A DNA stretch of 64,000 bases, from the NCBI GenBank assembly GCA_964348015.1, contig CAYGBC010000054.1, positions 1-64,000 on the forward strand, read 5' to 3'. A program made the translations under genes and the position numbers. This document shows, piece after piece, positions 8,057 through 16,502 of the stretch; position 1 is the first letter of the stretch, and each line of letters opens with the position of its first letter. This DNA comes from SOIA01 sp964348015 (GTDB taxonomy: Bacteria; Acidobacteriota; Aminicenantia; Aminicenantales; Aminicenantaceae). Below the pieces are notes generated by a model, which saw nothing but the letters and a program-made list of their open reading frames with translations, was not told the DNA's origin and did no database searches.

Positions 8057-9067
8057 CTAATTAAGATCTGTGGGTCTAAAAGCATCAAGAATTTTTGCGG
8101 AGACCCAATAGATATCTGCCCGTCCATACGCGGGTTTTGTAAAGTAATTAATAATATCTGAGTATCTTAAAGATTCATTCCCCCAATTATGGATAACATA
8201 CAGTCCTGAAAGAAAAATGTATTTTCCATCAGGTGAAATTCGCGCTGCCGATTCCACTCTTTCAGTATTTATTACTCCACCAAGGTTAGCCACAGGAGTC
8301 CAATTATCGTCCTCATCTCGGAACGTCACATACAAATCAACAGATCCGTAGGAATCTGATCTATTATACACCGGAAGAAGCATATAACTTTCATCGGGGG
8401 CTATCACACCATCAAATTGATTATCGGTGGAATTAACCGCATCGGGTAATCTTTCAGGCTCAGAATAAACACCGTCAATATTTATAGATCTATATATTGC
8501 CTGTTCTTTTTCTGTAATAAGGGTGTAATAGAGCACACCTGAAGTAGTCACGGAAGCGCCTGATGTAATTCCTCTGCCATTGACAGGATAAGGCAAAGGC
8601 GTAGGAGTGTCCCATTTGTTACCATTTCGTCTGGCTACCCAGATATTGTATTCATCTTTCAAATCAACAGTGTTTGTTGGCTCATTGGAAACGAAGTACA
8701 ACTCTTTGCCATCGTAGCTAAGAAACGGGTATGCCGCTAAATATTCCAAATTGGTAAAACTTACGAACTCAGGTCTTGTCCATACCCCATTTTCAATTTT
8801 CGAACAGACTATAGCTGACATGGTATCGCCATCTATTGAATATCCTATATTCCAATATGCTTCTTTCCCATCTGGGGAAAAACTGCAAACGGCTTCCGTC
8901 AATCCTGTTGAAATTATTCCTGGTGCAAAAATTTCAGGTTTCAAGCCTGGCGGTTTCTGGCCTAGATAGGGATCTTTCAAAACAGGATAATCCTCCTTCT
9001 TGGCACAGCCGATTTCCAAAATAAAGATAAAACCGATGAAAACAAATAACATCCTTTTGCACCTCAT
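8057..9067 (-). CDS. PD40/TolB-like beta-propeller lipoprotein
   Basis: A 336-residue exported lipoprotein: the signal peptide ends in a lipobox (ILEIGC, with Cys21 the lipid site). The mature part shows repeated WD40-like PD40 blades with the SFSPDGKEAYW, FLSYDGKELYFVSN, APDESYMLLP and RISPDGKYIFLS signatures. Such propellers sit at the outer or inner membrane facing the periplasm and usually act in binding or as companions of peptidases; no catalytic residues are visible. The ATG has GGGAG 8 bases upstream. It is single, with decayed gene fragments upstream. Confidence 0.85.
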   Translation of the reverse strand: MRCKRMLFVFIGFIFILEIGCAKKEDYPVLKDPYLGQKPPGLKPEIFAPGIISTGLTEAVCSFSPDGKEAYWNIGYSIDGDTMSAIVCSKIENGVWTRPEFVSFTNLEYLAAYPFLSYDGKELYFVSNEPTNTVDLKDEYNIWVARRNGNKWDTPTPLPYPVNGRGITSGASVTTSGVLYYTLITEKEQAIYRSINIDGVYSEPERLPDAVNSTDNQFDGVIAPDESYMLLPVYNRSDSYGSVDLYVTFRDEDDNWTPVANLGGVINTERVESAARISPDGKYIFLSGLYVIHNWGNESLRYSDIINYFTKPAYGRADIYWVSAKILDAFRPTDLN

Positions 9068-9227
9068 AATTCAATCTCCCTACCTTAATTCTTCCGGATT
9101 TTATCTATATCACTTTAAACTCAAAGATACAGTTTTTTTGGTGAAAATATCCAGAATGATTGAGGTAGCATTGCAGTCAGGTCCACGTGAGATAAATCCG
9201 GTCCTTAGGCGGAAATTGCATCTGAGC

Positions 9228-9362
9228 GGGGATGTTATCAACAGTCTGGGATCTCAATTTATCTCAAAGAGAAAAATAGATATGGGTTTGCTTTTTTGGA
9301 ATTCAACTCCGATCAATTTCCTGACCACCCATGGATTTATGAAAGCCTGGGAGAGGCCGATG
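9228..9362 (+). pseudogene. TPR-like C-terminal tail of a serine hydrolase, remnant
   Basis: On the plus strand one frame reads VINSLGSQFISKRKID and then, after a one-base change in the T run near 9293-9298, another reads FNSDQFPDHPWIYESLGEA. Joined, they resemble the TPR-type tail found at the end of many beta-lactamase-family hydrolases in this kind of genome. No catalytic part is present upstream. I read it as a leftover of a deleted gene. The rest of 9068-9368 holds nothing else I recognise. Confidence 0.5.
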
Positions 9363-9368
9363 TAATAA

Positions 9369-9724
9369 TCAGAGAGAGAAAGCCATATTGATCTCAAACT
9401 GAGATCTGTAAGTTTTGTTTGGCCGTAAATAAAGCTTACTGCGAGAATAATCAAAAATCACATTAAAATGTGTCATCATCTCAATCCCAATTATGCCGGT
9501 ACACTCAAGATCAATGATAGCCGGAATCTTTTCAGGCAATTCATTTTTGTAAATTATAGCGGAAATGAAATGATTCAAATCATATTTCCCTAACTTAATA
9601 TTGGAAAACTCAGAACAGGTTTGTTCGATGAAGTTTGATAAAAAGATAATGCATCAACTGATTGAATAACTAAGAAAATTAAGACTAATAGTGCTGTTTT
9701 AAATATCTGATTAATTATTTTCAT
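9369..9724 (-). pseudogene. retropepsin-like aspartyl protease, internally deleted
   Basis: The start is intact: AAAGGAG, ATG at 9724 and a signal peptide (MKIINQIFKTALLVLIFLVI...). That frame meets a stop after about 44 codons. A second frame then supplies the end of a retropepsin-like protease, with GIIGIEMMTHFNVIFDYSRS and LYLRPNK. Both catalytic DTG-type segments are missing, so roughly 150 residues appear deleted and the frame is shifted. The product cannot be a working protease. A short peptide made from either part is conceivable but unsupported. Confidence 0.7.
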
Positions 9725-9785
9725 TTTGTTCTCCTTTGACAAATGGGGTGCTTCCTCAGGGAACTGTTGTTACTTGAGGAAGCAC

Positions 9786-11150
9786 CTAATTTTTGGCAAT
9801 TGCTACGAGAAAATGGCGGGTCCGGAAAAACAGAGTCCCTTCTGATATGGCTGGCGTCGCCATACAGATGTCATTCATTATATTGGTGCCCAAAACATCA
9901 AATTTGGGCCCGGCCTTTACGACAAAAATATCACCCTCCTCGCTGGAAAAATACAGCTTGCCGTCCGAAGCCACACCTGAGGCTGAAAAGCTGGACGCCT
10001 TGCCTAATTGTTCCTGGTAAACGACATCTCCGGTTGTTGCATGGTAGCAGAACAGGCCCCCGTTTCCCCTAAGGTTGTACAGATAATCTCCGTAGATTAG
10101 CGGAGTCTGTATGTAAGATCCGCCACGTCTGATACTCCACACAACAGAATCATTGGAGGTGGCACCTTTTTCTAGAGAAATATCATCCAGAGCGTCCAGT
10201 TTTATGGCATAGATAGGAGACATCCGGCCATGGGCACTGTTGATGAAAACGAGGTCGTGTGCAACCACAGGCGTTGGGACAGGTATATCCCCCCCGCCTG
10301 ATATCTTCCATATTTCCTCTCCTGTTTTAAAATCATATCCGCCGATATGTTTGAATCCATTAACGATGACCTGTGTCTTGTCTTTCCCGACGTGGACCGT
10401 AGGTGTGCTCCAGGTAGGATACTCATCACGATGTGTCCTCCATAACTCCTTGCCAGTTCTCAAATCCAAAGCGGCAAGAAAAGAATTTTTCAAAACATCG
10501 CACTGAACGATAACGGTATTGTTGTGGATTACGGGGGAGCTGGCGAACCCCCATTGGGCGGTAGGAACCATAAAAAAAGCGGAATCGAGCAAACCGAAAT
10601 TGACCTTCCATACAGGCTTTCCATCCATGTCATAGCAGTAGAGGCCCTCAGAGCCGAAAAAGGCCACCACATACTCGCCATTCGTTACAGGTGTGGAATT
10701 GGCATGAGTCGCTTTGGGATGGCGTTTGACTTTGGGAACTCCTTTGTGAGATGTCCGTTCCCAGAGTATCTTTCCAGATTTTTTATCAAGACAGTAAACC
10801 TTAAACTCATGCTCAGTTTCATCTTCGACTGACTCGATGCCTCCAGACAAGCCCAGTTTCAATTCAGGGTTAACCAGTCCGCTGATTGCGGTCGTTACAA
10901 AAATCTTGTCTCCCCAAACAACGGGAGGAGAATGCCCTAGGCCCGGGATAGAGGTTTTCCAAGAAACGTTCATCGATTTCTCGATGTCCCAGGAAACCGG
11001 AGTGACGAAATTTTCAGCAATTCCCAGTGCATTCTGGCCCCGGAAACTGGGCCAGTTGACACCTTCATTTGTAGAAACTCCTTGAACAGCAACAACAACT
11101 GCCAAAATAAAAAGAGCAGCCGTTAAAAAATGAATTGGTTTTGATCCCAT
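9786..11150 (-). CDS. exported PQQ-like beta-propeller protein
   Basis: A signal peptide (MGSKPIHFLTAALFILAVVV) is followed by WPSFRGQNALG, the typical opening of PQQ-binding-like propeller proteins, and by repeated blades such as VYCLDKKSGKILWERTS, LAALDLRTGKELWRTHR, GYDFKTGEEIWKISGG and LFCYHATTGDVVYQEQLG. The fold resembles BamB and quinoprotein dehydrogenases, but the alcohol-dehydrogenase PQQ ligands are not obvious, so a binding or scaffold role in the periplasm is likely. The start at 11150 is fixed by AAGGAGG upstream; a longer frame to 11222 lacks this. The DUF1961 gene lies about 100 bases upstream on the same strand. Confidence 0.85.
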   Translation of the reverse strand: MGSKPIHFLTAALFILAVVVAVQGVSTNEGVNWPSFRGQNALGIAENFVTPVSWDIEKSMNVSWKTSIPGLGHSPPVVWGDKIFVTTAISGLVNPELKLGLSGGIESVEDETEHEFKVYCLDKKSGKILWERTSHKGVPKVKRHPKATHANSTPVTNGEYVVAFFGSEGLYCYDMDGKPVWKVNFGLLDSAFFMVPTAQWGFASSPVIHNNTVIVQCDVLKNSFLAALDLRTGKELWRTHRDEYPTWSTPTVHVGKDKTQVIVNGFKHIGGYDFKTGEEIWKISGGGDIPVPTPVVAHDLVFINSAHGRMSPIYAIKLDALDDISLEKGATSNDSVVWSIRRGGSYIQTPLIYGDYLYNLRGNGGLFCYHATTGDVVYQEQLGKASSFSASGVASDGKLYFSSEEGDIFVVKAGPKFDVLGTNIMNDICMATPAISEGTLFFRTRHFLVAIAKN

Positions 11151-11256
11151 TGAGGTCCTCCTTATCGACTTTCTTTTGATTGAATATTTAAAAGATATTC
11201 CTAATTTTTCCTGATATATCAATAGGTAATTTTGGGATTAGATATCTTTGGTCATT

Positions 11257-12519
11257 TTAATATTTCAGGGCCCAAACTTTGAAATTTCTGTATGCTCCTT
11301 TGGATACAGCCATCTGGCGGAAGCCTATATTGCCCGCTCCAAGGATAGGTCCCCATCTCTCCGTTCCCGGGTCTATAAAATCAAGATAAACTTTGCCGTT
11401 AACTTTTAGCTGGATATGTGCTCTGTCCTTGATAAGCTGGATAAGATGGAAATATTTGAAGCCTGGTTTGACGCCAATCGGGCCAAAGGCAATGTCGTGA
11501 AACATGTTGGCCTTTCGCATTCTTGTAACAATATTTCCGGTCTGATAAAGAGGCAGGTTGGAGAAGTAAATTATATGGTATCCATTAATGGCCTGGGATG
11601 TGTATTGAGGATAATGCCCTGTTCGTTTAGGAAGTGAATTATCAAATATGTCTTCTCCGTTGGCGCCTGCGGCTGCAAAAAAAATGATGGCCAGTCCATT
11701 TTCTTTAATGGGTTTAAACTCCCATTCTGCGACAAAACTCTCAGGGAATTTTTTCTTACACCAAAAGGTAAAGTGTCCTTCCTGCCGGGTTTCCGGATGA
11801 TGCTTCGATGAGCTCATGACTGTATGACCTTCACCAAACTCGAGGATACCAGGGCCCTCCAAGACCCAGCCATTGAGTGAGGCCTTGCTGTCGAATGAGG
11901 AAGCATACAGAATTTTCCCTTTACGTCCTTTGATGTCAATTGATTTGTAGTTGTCAAACTGACCTAATAAATGGGCTCCCTTTCCCAATATGCTTTCCGG
12001 AACCTGTTTTTTTAGCTCCTTTGGTGGTGTGAATCCTGAATGCACATTAACGTCGGTGACCTTGATTGCACCTTGACTTATCCTGTAATCTGTGGCTTCG
12101 CCATCCACTTTCCAAGGAGCAAAACACACTCCTTCGAAACGTAGTGGAATGCCGTTCATGAATCCGTTGGAAATACCTTTATCAGCATCCCATGAAAATT
12201 GGATGCAGTAGGTTTCAGGACCAGGGAGATCCGTGAATTCTATGTGAAAGCCCCGGGCCACCCGATCCCCTTTATTCCAGGCAAAAAAGATATTAACACT
12301 AAGGTCGGTTCGCTGAAGAAAGACAGAGGCTAAGCCGTTGAGGGTTACAAATTGCTGCTCAAAATCCTGCTGCCCAATGCCGTTGCTGTAAGTTTTATCT
12401 GTATGGAGAAGGAAACTGATGGTCCCCGTCTGACTGATGGGTGTCTCAAGCGTTCTGGTAATGGATTCAGGAGTTGTATTTTTATACGGAGCTTTCGCTA
12501 TAACAAAACCACCACACAC
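11257..12519 (-). CDS. DUF1961-type protein with nonsense codon in its leader
   Basis: The 420-residue frame carries a DUF1961-type lectin/glucanase-like region in its C-terminal half (LYASSFDSKASLNGWVLEGP, EWEFKPIKENGLAIIFFAA, GYHIIYFSNLPLY), probably carbohydrate-binding or polysaccharide-degrading. The natural start appears to be the ATG at 12564, with GAGAGG upstream and a Lys/Arg-rich leader start (MKNIRRKKIFCI); but codon 13 (12526-12528) is TGA, after which the leader continues as ILVCGGFVIAKA. Translation from the GTG at 12519 would give only half a signal peptide. The gene may therefore be silenced or the base may be an error. A PQQ propeller gene follows downstream. Confidence 0.65.
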   Translation of the reverse strand: MCGGFVIAKAPYKNTTPESITRTLETPISQTGTISFLLHTDKTYSNGIGQQDFEQQFVTLNGLASVFLQRTDLSVNIFFAWNKGDRVARGFHIEFTDLPGPETYCIQFSWDADKGISNGFMNGIPLRFEGVCFAPWKVDGEATDYRISQGAIKVTDVNVHSGFTPPKELKKQVPESILGKGAHLLGQFDNYKSIDIKGRKGKILYASSFDSKASLNGWVLEGPGILEFGEGHTVMSSSKHHPETRQEGHFTFWCKKKFPESFVAEWEFKPIKENGLAIIFFAAAGANGEDIFDNSLPKRTGHYPQYTSQAINGYHIIYFSNLPLYQTGNIVTRMRKANMFHDIAFGPIGVKPGFKYFHLIQLIKDRAHIQLKVNGKVYLDFIDPGTERWGPILGAGNIGFRQMAVSKGAYRNFKVWALKY

Positions 12520-12785
12520 CAGAATTCAAATACAAAAAATTTTTTTTCTTCTTATGTTTTTCATGATATCCTCTCTTTTTTCCTCAAGTAATTTTTGGGA
12601 GCCACGAAAACTCATTTGCTCGGTTTCGATTTCTCAACAACATGTAAGCCCACCAATAAAGGATTGCCCTTGTCGTGAAGATTTCCTGAAAGCTGAGTTG
12701 TTTTATAATCAATCTGGCTAACATCGCAGGTGTCCGTGTTTCATCCCCAAATCTTAAGCCTGAATGAAGCCGAACAGAAAATCGA

Positions 12786-13688
12786 TTACTTGCTATTTGG
12801 GTAAGTGGTGATTTCAAAGTCAGGACTTGGGCATTGATGCATACATTTGCCGCAAAAGTCTATAAATCCCATGGCGTAAAGTCCTTTATCCACAAGCGCG
12901 CGTTTTGCATGGGCTTTATGAATATCATCCTGTGTGATTTTTTCTGGCAGTTCGATATGTGTACGGCTTCCAGAACCTTTTTTGAGACCATCTAGGCACC
13001 ACCTACAGAGATTGTGATCGAGTACTGAATAGCGGAAAGTGCAACCGTCCATTACAAATTCCTGTGCCTTTGATTTATTCAGGGCGTTAATCGGGCATGC
13101 CTTCACACAGGCATAACCGCACGATTCAGGCTTGCATAGTTTTTCGGGAAAAATCAGCTCACCAGGTTCCAATTGTGCCTCGGTGACAATAGCGATGAGT
13201 CGCTGGCGCGCACCAAAGCTCGGCGTTAGGATAAGGTTATTCCAGCCGAATGTACCGAGCCCAGCCGCAAGAGCTGCATGCTTAATGGAAAGATCTCCCA
13301 TATACTTTTTCGTTTTGTCCAAATCTTCCCAATACCGGTAACGCGAAAGCGCATAGGAAGGTGGAATGGGTAAACTCCTGAAACCAAAGGTTTCGAGAAC
13401 TTTGGCTATTTTCAGTGCAATGCGCGATAATTCCCAGTTCAACTGGGCAAAACCGAACATCATATATGGGGTTGGAAGGCGCCCCTCCTCCTCGTATGTT
13501 CCCCACACATCGCAGATGGCTTTTGTGTAACCAATGCCAACGACAATAGCCGAGCGCGCTTTAGGCATATAGTATCTAGGGTGGGTTTTCTCAGGACCGG
13601 CATCAAAACGCTCAACAGGTGCAAAACCGATCATGTCAGCCCCTGAGGCCAAAGCAATAGATCGGATTTTTTGGGTTGATAAATTCAA
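12786..13688 (-). CDS. QueG-like 4Fe-4S double-cluster protein
   Basis: A protein of about 300 residues related to the epoxyqueuosine reductase/reductive dehalogenase ferredoxin family. Seen: the N-terminal GADMIGFAPVERFD and a central GLGTFGWNNLILTPSFGARQR segment, the usual companion to the cluster domain, then CKPESCGYACVKACPINAL and a late CGKCMHQCPSP. The Cys spacing supports two Fe-S clusters. True QueG has a cobalamin site and a HEAT tail that I do not see, so the substrate is open. The TTG at 13688 has GGAG six bases upstream and starts just past the end of the upstream DUF5916 gene, suggesting one transcript. Confidence 0.75.
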   Translation of the reverse strand: MNLSTQKIRSIALASGADMIGFAPVERFDAGPEKTHPRYYMPKARSAIVVGIGYTKAICDVWGTYEEEGRLPTPYMMFGFAQLNWELSRIALKIAKVLETFGFRSLPIPPSYALSRYRYWEDLDKTKKYMGDLSIKHAALAAGLGTFGWNNLILTPSFGARQRLIAIVTEAQLEPGELIFPEKLCKPESCGYACVKACPINALNKSKAQEFVMDGCTFRYSVLDHNLCRWCLDGLKKGSGSRTHIELPEKITQDDIHKAHAKRALVDKGLYAMGFIDFCGKCMHQCPSPDFEITTYPNSK

Positions 13689-13705
13689 TGAACACTCCGG
13701 TCGCG

Positions 13706-16003
13706 TTAAATAAACGTATATGTGTATTTGATCATGATGGCGTGGCAATCTGTGAACGGACGATGATGAAGGCCTCTTAATCGATCCGTGTTGATCCCAT
13801 GATTGTAGACGATGTAGAAATCGCTTCCCTCACGTGGATTATAACGAAAGCGGATTTTGGCCACAACGACATCCTCTGCTTCGTTGTATTGAATAGAAGC
13901 ACTTAGAGAAAGTTTTGTTGTGAAGGTTGCCATGATTTTCAGCCGTATGATATAGGCATCGAATTCTTGATTTCGATCGTAAAACTCAACTCTATTAAAT
14001 TCATAAAATCCATTTATTTGCCAGGTTGAGGACAGATTCAAAAAGTATTGTATCCCAGCACTGATCCGCCACCCATCGTAGAAGGATCCAATTTTGAAAG
14101 TCGGGATGAAAGACACAGTCCTCCCCCTCGGAGTGTTAAAGATACCTTCAATACCATAAAACGTATATTCTCCTGGGGGCACGATCACGTTATCGCTGAG
14201 TTTGAAATCTTCGGCCAGGCTTTCCACGTAGATCTTTGCGTGTATAAAACCGACATAGCCTGAATTCATCTCAAAACTCCATCCCGGCCCAATAACGGCC
14301 GATTCAGTAGAGTTGTCGCTATTGCGCAGGACCAAAAATCCTTGAAGAAAGACCTGGTGAAGATGGAGGAGGGACCGGGCGCTTGGGATCCATGCATAGA
14401 ACACACGATAAGGCAATGCCTTGAAGTTCTCCCTCCTCTCGAATCCCATACCTGGATTGTAATCCCTGCCTGACCTGGAAAAAGCGAGATTGTAGCCGAG
14501 TCCTTTTAATGTCCGCTTTTCCCAATTGAAGAGGAACTTCACTGGATCGAGAGAGAGGAATTGGTGCACCGTACCATTTTCAAACGTCTGTGCCCATTTT
14601 ACCGACAGGTAATCGTCACCGAACAACCTAAATATCCCATCCAAACCATATGCGACATTGTAGCTGCCGTCCATCCCGAGCCGCGACGTTATTATTCCTC
14701 CCACATAAGAAAAGGGATTGAATACTCGGCGGCGGATGCGGAATACACTAAAATTTTCTGAGGGCAGCCTCACGGTCTTTGCAGTCTGCATGGTTAAAAA
14801 TCCCAGATCCCATCCGTCGATACGGCCAACCAAACGGGCTCCGCCGTAAATGCGGACTAATTTATCCGTATCAGAATCGATTCCGATACGTCGGCTGTAG
14901 AACAAGGTGTTATTTACGCTGAACCGGAAATCGAAAGTGCTCGCCCGCTCCAAGAAAAACCTCCGCTTTTCCGGGTAAAAAAGAGAAAACCGAGTGAGAT
15001 TGGCCTGCATGTCGTCGGCCTCGACCTGGGCAAAATCCGTGTTGACGGTAATGTCGGCCGTGAGATTGCTGGTGATGCCGTATTTGATATCCAAGCCAGC
15101 TTCGAACACAGAATCGTCTTTTCTAATATGTTCTATCTCACGGTGGTTCAATTCAAAAGTCCGTCTGTGACCACCGAGAATATAGGGGGTAATGTAAAGC
15201 GGCTTTTTTGAGTGAATCGCTTCCATTATGACTTCCTGAGAAAGCGATGGTTTATAGACACTCCAAATCCCGGATTCTGGAGAAATGGCGGGAAAAACCT
15301 CCATCTCGTTTTTCCTGGCGATCCAGCGCACGATGATGATTCCCATAACCACACGTCCTTTCTCATCTTGAAAACGGAGGCTGGAAAAGGGAATGCGCAG
15401 TTCGGCGAACCAGCCCTTTTCGTTGCGCTTGACAGCAACATCCCAGAAAGTGTTCCAACTCAACACAAAGGGCGAATCGTTACTCAGTAAAGACACGGCA
15501 TCGTTGGCAATCGAAGCATCCCAGCGTAAACCCGTTGGCGTTGTAAAAAAAGCCAATCCATTTTCTTTATCACAAAAGGAATCGATGACCATGCCAAAAA
15601 AATCTGTGGTGGTTGACGATGAATCCCGCTGTTTGGCGGCATCTAGGACTTCGGAAGGTTCGTTGTCGTACAGGCGTCCTGCTAAATAGAGAAATTTATC
15701 ATCGTGAGCTAGGAGCACAACCGTCCTTTCTGATGGCTCTGCTCCAAAGTTTGGAGAATGCTGAATGAGCGGAAAAGGTTTTATTTTGCCCCAACTCTGT
15801 TCGTTGATCTCCCCATCCAGCGTAACCGGCTCTTCTATCCTCTGCACCACGATCCTGCCGGATGACTCAGCAAAGACAAATCCACAAAATAGACAAAAGA
15901 GAATAACCAAGCAAATAAGAATTTTATGCCACATCGGTTTTTTCAATCCTATCTTTTTCCCACTGTTCAGATCTTTGGTCAGTATAAGAACACTCTTCCG
16001 CAT
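13706..16003 (-). CDS. DUF5916 outer-membrane-like protein with CBM9-like domain
   Basis: A 765-residue exported protein. A signal segment (ILICLVILFCLFCGFVFAES) precedes a CBM9-like domain (EEPVTLDGEINEQSWGKIKP, FLYLAGRLYDNEPSEV, WFAELRIPFSSLRF). The long remainder is the DUF5916 barrel-like part, with NLTADITVNTDFAQVEAD and LFYPEKRRFFLERASTFDF and many alternating strands. Such proteins probably sit in the outer membrane and bind carbohydrate or peptides; no enzyme activity is assigned. The ATG has AGGAAA close upstream; a later Met at residue 24 is possible. A second DUF5916 gene lies 500 bases upstream. Confidence 0.85.
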   Translation of the reverse strand: MRKSVLILTKDLNSGKKIGLKKPMWHKILICLVILFCLFCGFVFAESSGRIVVQRIEEPVTLDGEINEQSWGKIKPFPLIQHSPNFGAEPSERTVVLLAHDDKFLYLAGRLYDNEPSEVLDAAKQRDSSSTTTDFFGMVIDSFCDKENGLAFFTTPTGLRWDASIANDAVSLLSNDSPFVLSWNTFWDVAVKRNEKGWFAELRIPFSSLRFQDEKGRVVMGIIIVRWIARKNEMEVFPAISPESGIWSVYKPSLSQEVIMEAIHSKKPLYITPYILGGHRRTFELNHREIEHIRKDDSVFEAGLDIKYGITSNLTADITVNTDFAQVEADDMQANLTRFSLFYPEKRRFFLERASTFDFRFSVNNTLFYSRRIGIDSDTDKLVRIYGGARLVGRIDGWDLGFLTMQTAKTVRLPSENFSVFRIRRRVFNPFSYVGGIITSRLGMDGSYNVAYGLDGIFRLFGDDYLSVKWAQTFENGTVHQFLSLDPVKFLFNWEKRTLKGLGYNLAFSRSGRDYNPGMGFERRENFKALPYRVFYAWIPSARSLLHLHQVFLQGFLVLRNSDNSTESAVIGPGWSFEMNSGYVGFIHAKIYVESLAEDFKLSDNVIVPPGEYTFYGIEGIFNTPRGRTVSFIPTFKIGSFYDGWRISAGIQYFLNLSSTWQINGFYEFNRVEFYDRNQEFDAYIIRLKIMATFTTKLSLSASIQYNEAEDVVVAKIRFRYNPREGSDFYIVYNHGINTDRLRGLHHRPFTDCHAIMIKYTYTFI

Positions 16004-16370
16004 TTTCCTAACGGGGAACCGAAGGCTTAAGATCGTTAGATTTAGTGATTTTTGTCAGTCACCGGTTAAAAACTTCCATTTCATGCTGTTTTCCTTCGGA
16101 CTGAAGGACATAAGAGGAAAGAGAAAGAATTAGATTAAATTTTTACATGCTACCGCCGTTTATATAATTCAAGACTCGTTTGAACTCTTATTTTCTCTTA
16201 ATTGTAACTATCCATGTCTTCTGATCTTCTACTTCTTGGTTCTGTTGCCAGCTCCATACTCTCGATCTGTTTTCAATTGACAATATAATCAGAGCCCTAT
16301 AATATGTGAAATACATTATTGGAATAAATTAATACTTAAAAAGTATATGTAATGGAGGCGAGATTAAAAA
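16004..16370. other. intergenic stretch without a gene
   Basis: AT-rich DNA between two DUF5916 genes. No frame with a ribosome site is visible. It holds a short segment GCTACCGCCG near 16150 that recurs near 20330 within a similar ATGCTACCGCCG string, which may be a scrap of a repeat. Confidence 0.4.
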
Positions 16371-16465
16371 AACAAATAGCACACCAATTCCATCCTAATA
16401 GGATTTTCTAACTCTATAAAACATATATGTATCATTTATGAACAGTTAATGCCCTCTCTCGAACA
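16371..16465 (-). promoter_or_regulatory. decayed sigma-54 promoter module, third copy
   Basis: Two GAACA boxes (16440-16444, 16461-16465; TGTTC on the minus strand) stand 21 bases apart, as in the two intact modules at 21.3 and 26.4 kb. Exactly 54 bases further along the minus strand lies TGGTGTGCTATTTGTT (16386-16371), a sigma-54-like box in which the essential -12 GC is now GT. No permease gene follows. It looks like the leftover control region of a deleted copy. Confidence 0.5.
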
Positions 16466-16502
16466 GAAATAAATATACCGCCTATCAACCTCGTCTCATA
16501 TC

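Noticed and set aside
11150..11222. Longer N-terminus for the PQQ propeller protein
   Set aside because: The Met at 11150 has AAGGAGG upstream and starts a normal signal peptide; the extension does not.
12584..12817. A 77-codon minus-strand frame containing SGLRFGDETRTPAMLAR
   Set aside because: It overlaps the end of the QueG-like gene, has no ribosome site, and I cannot tie it to a protein family. It may be a translated dispersed repeat.
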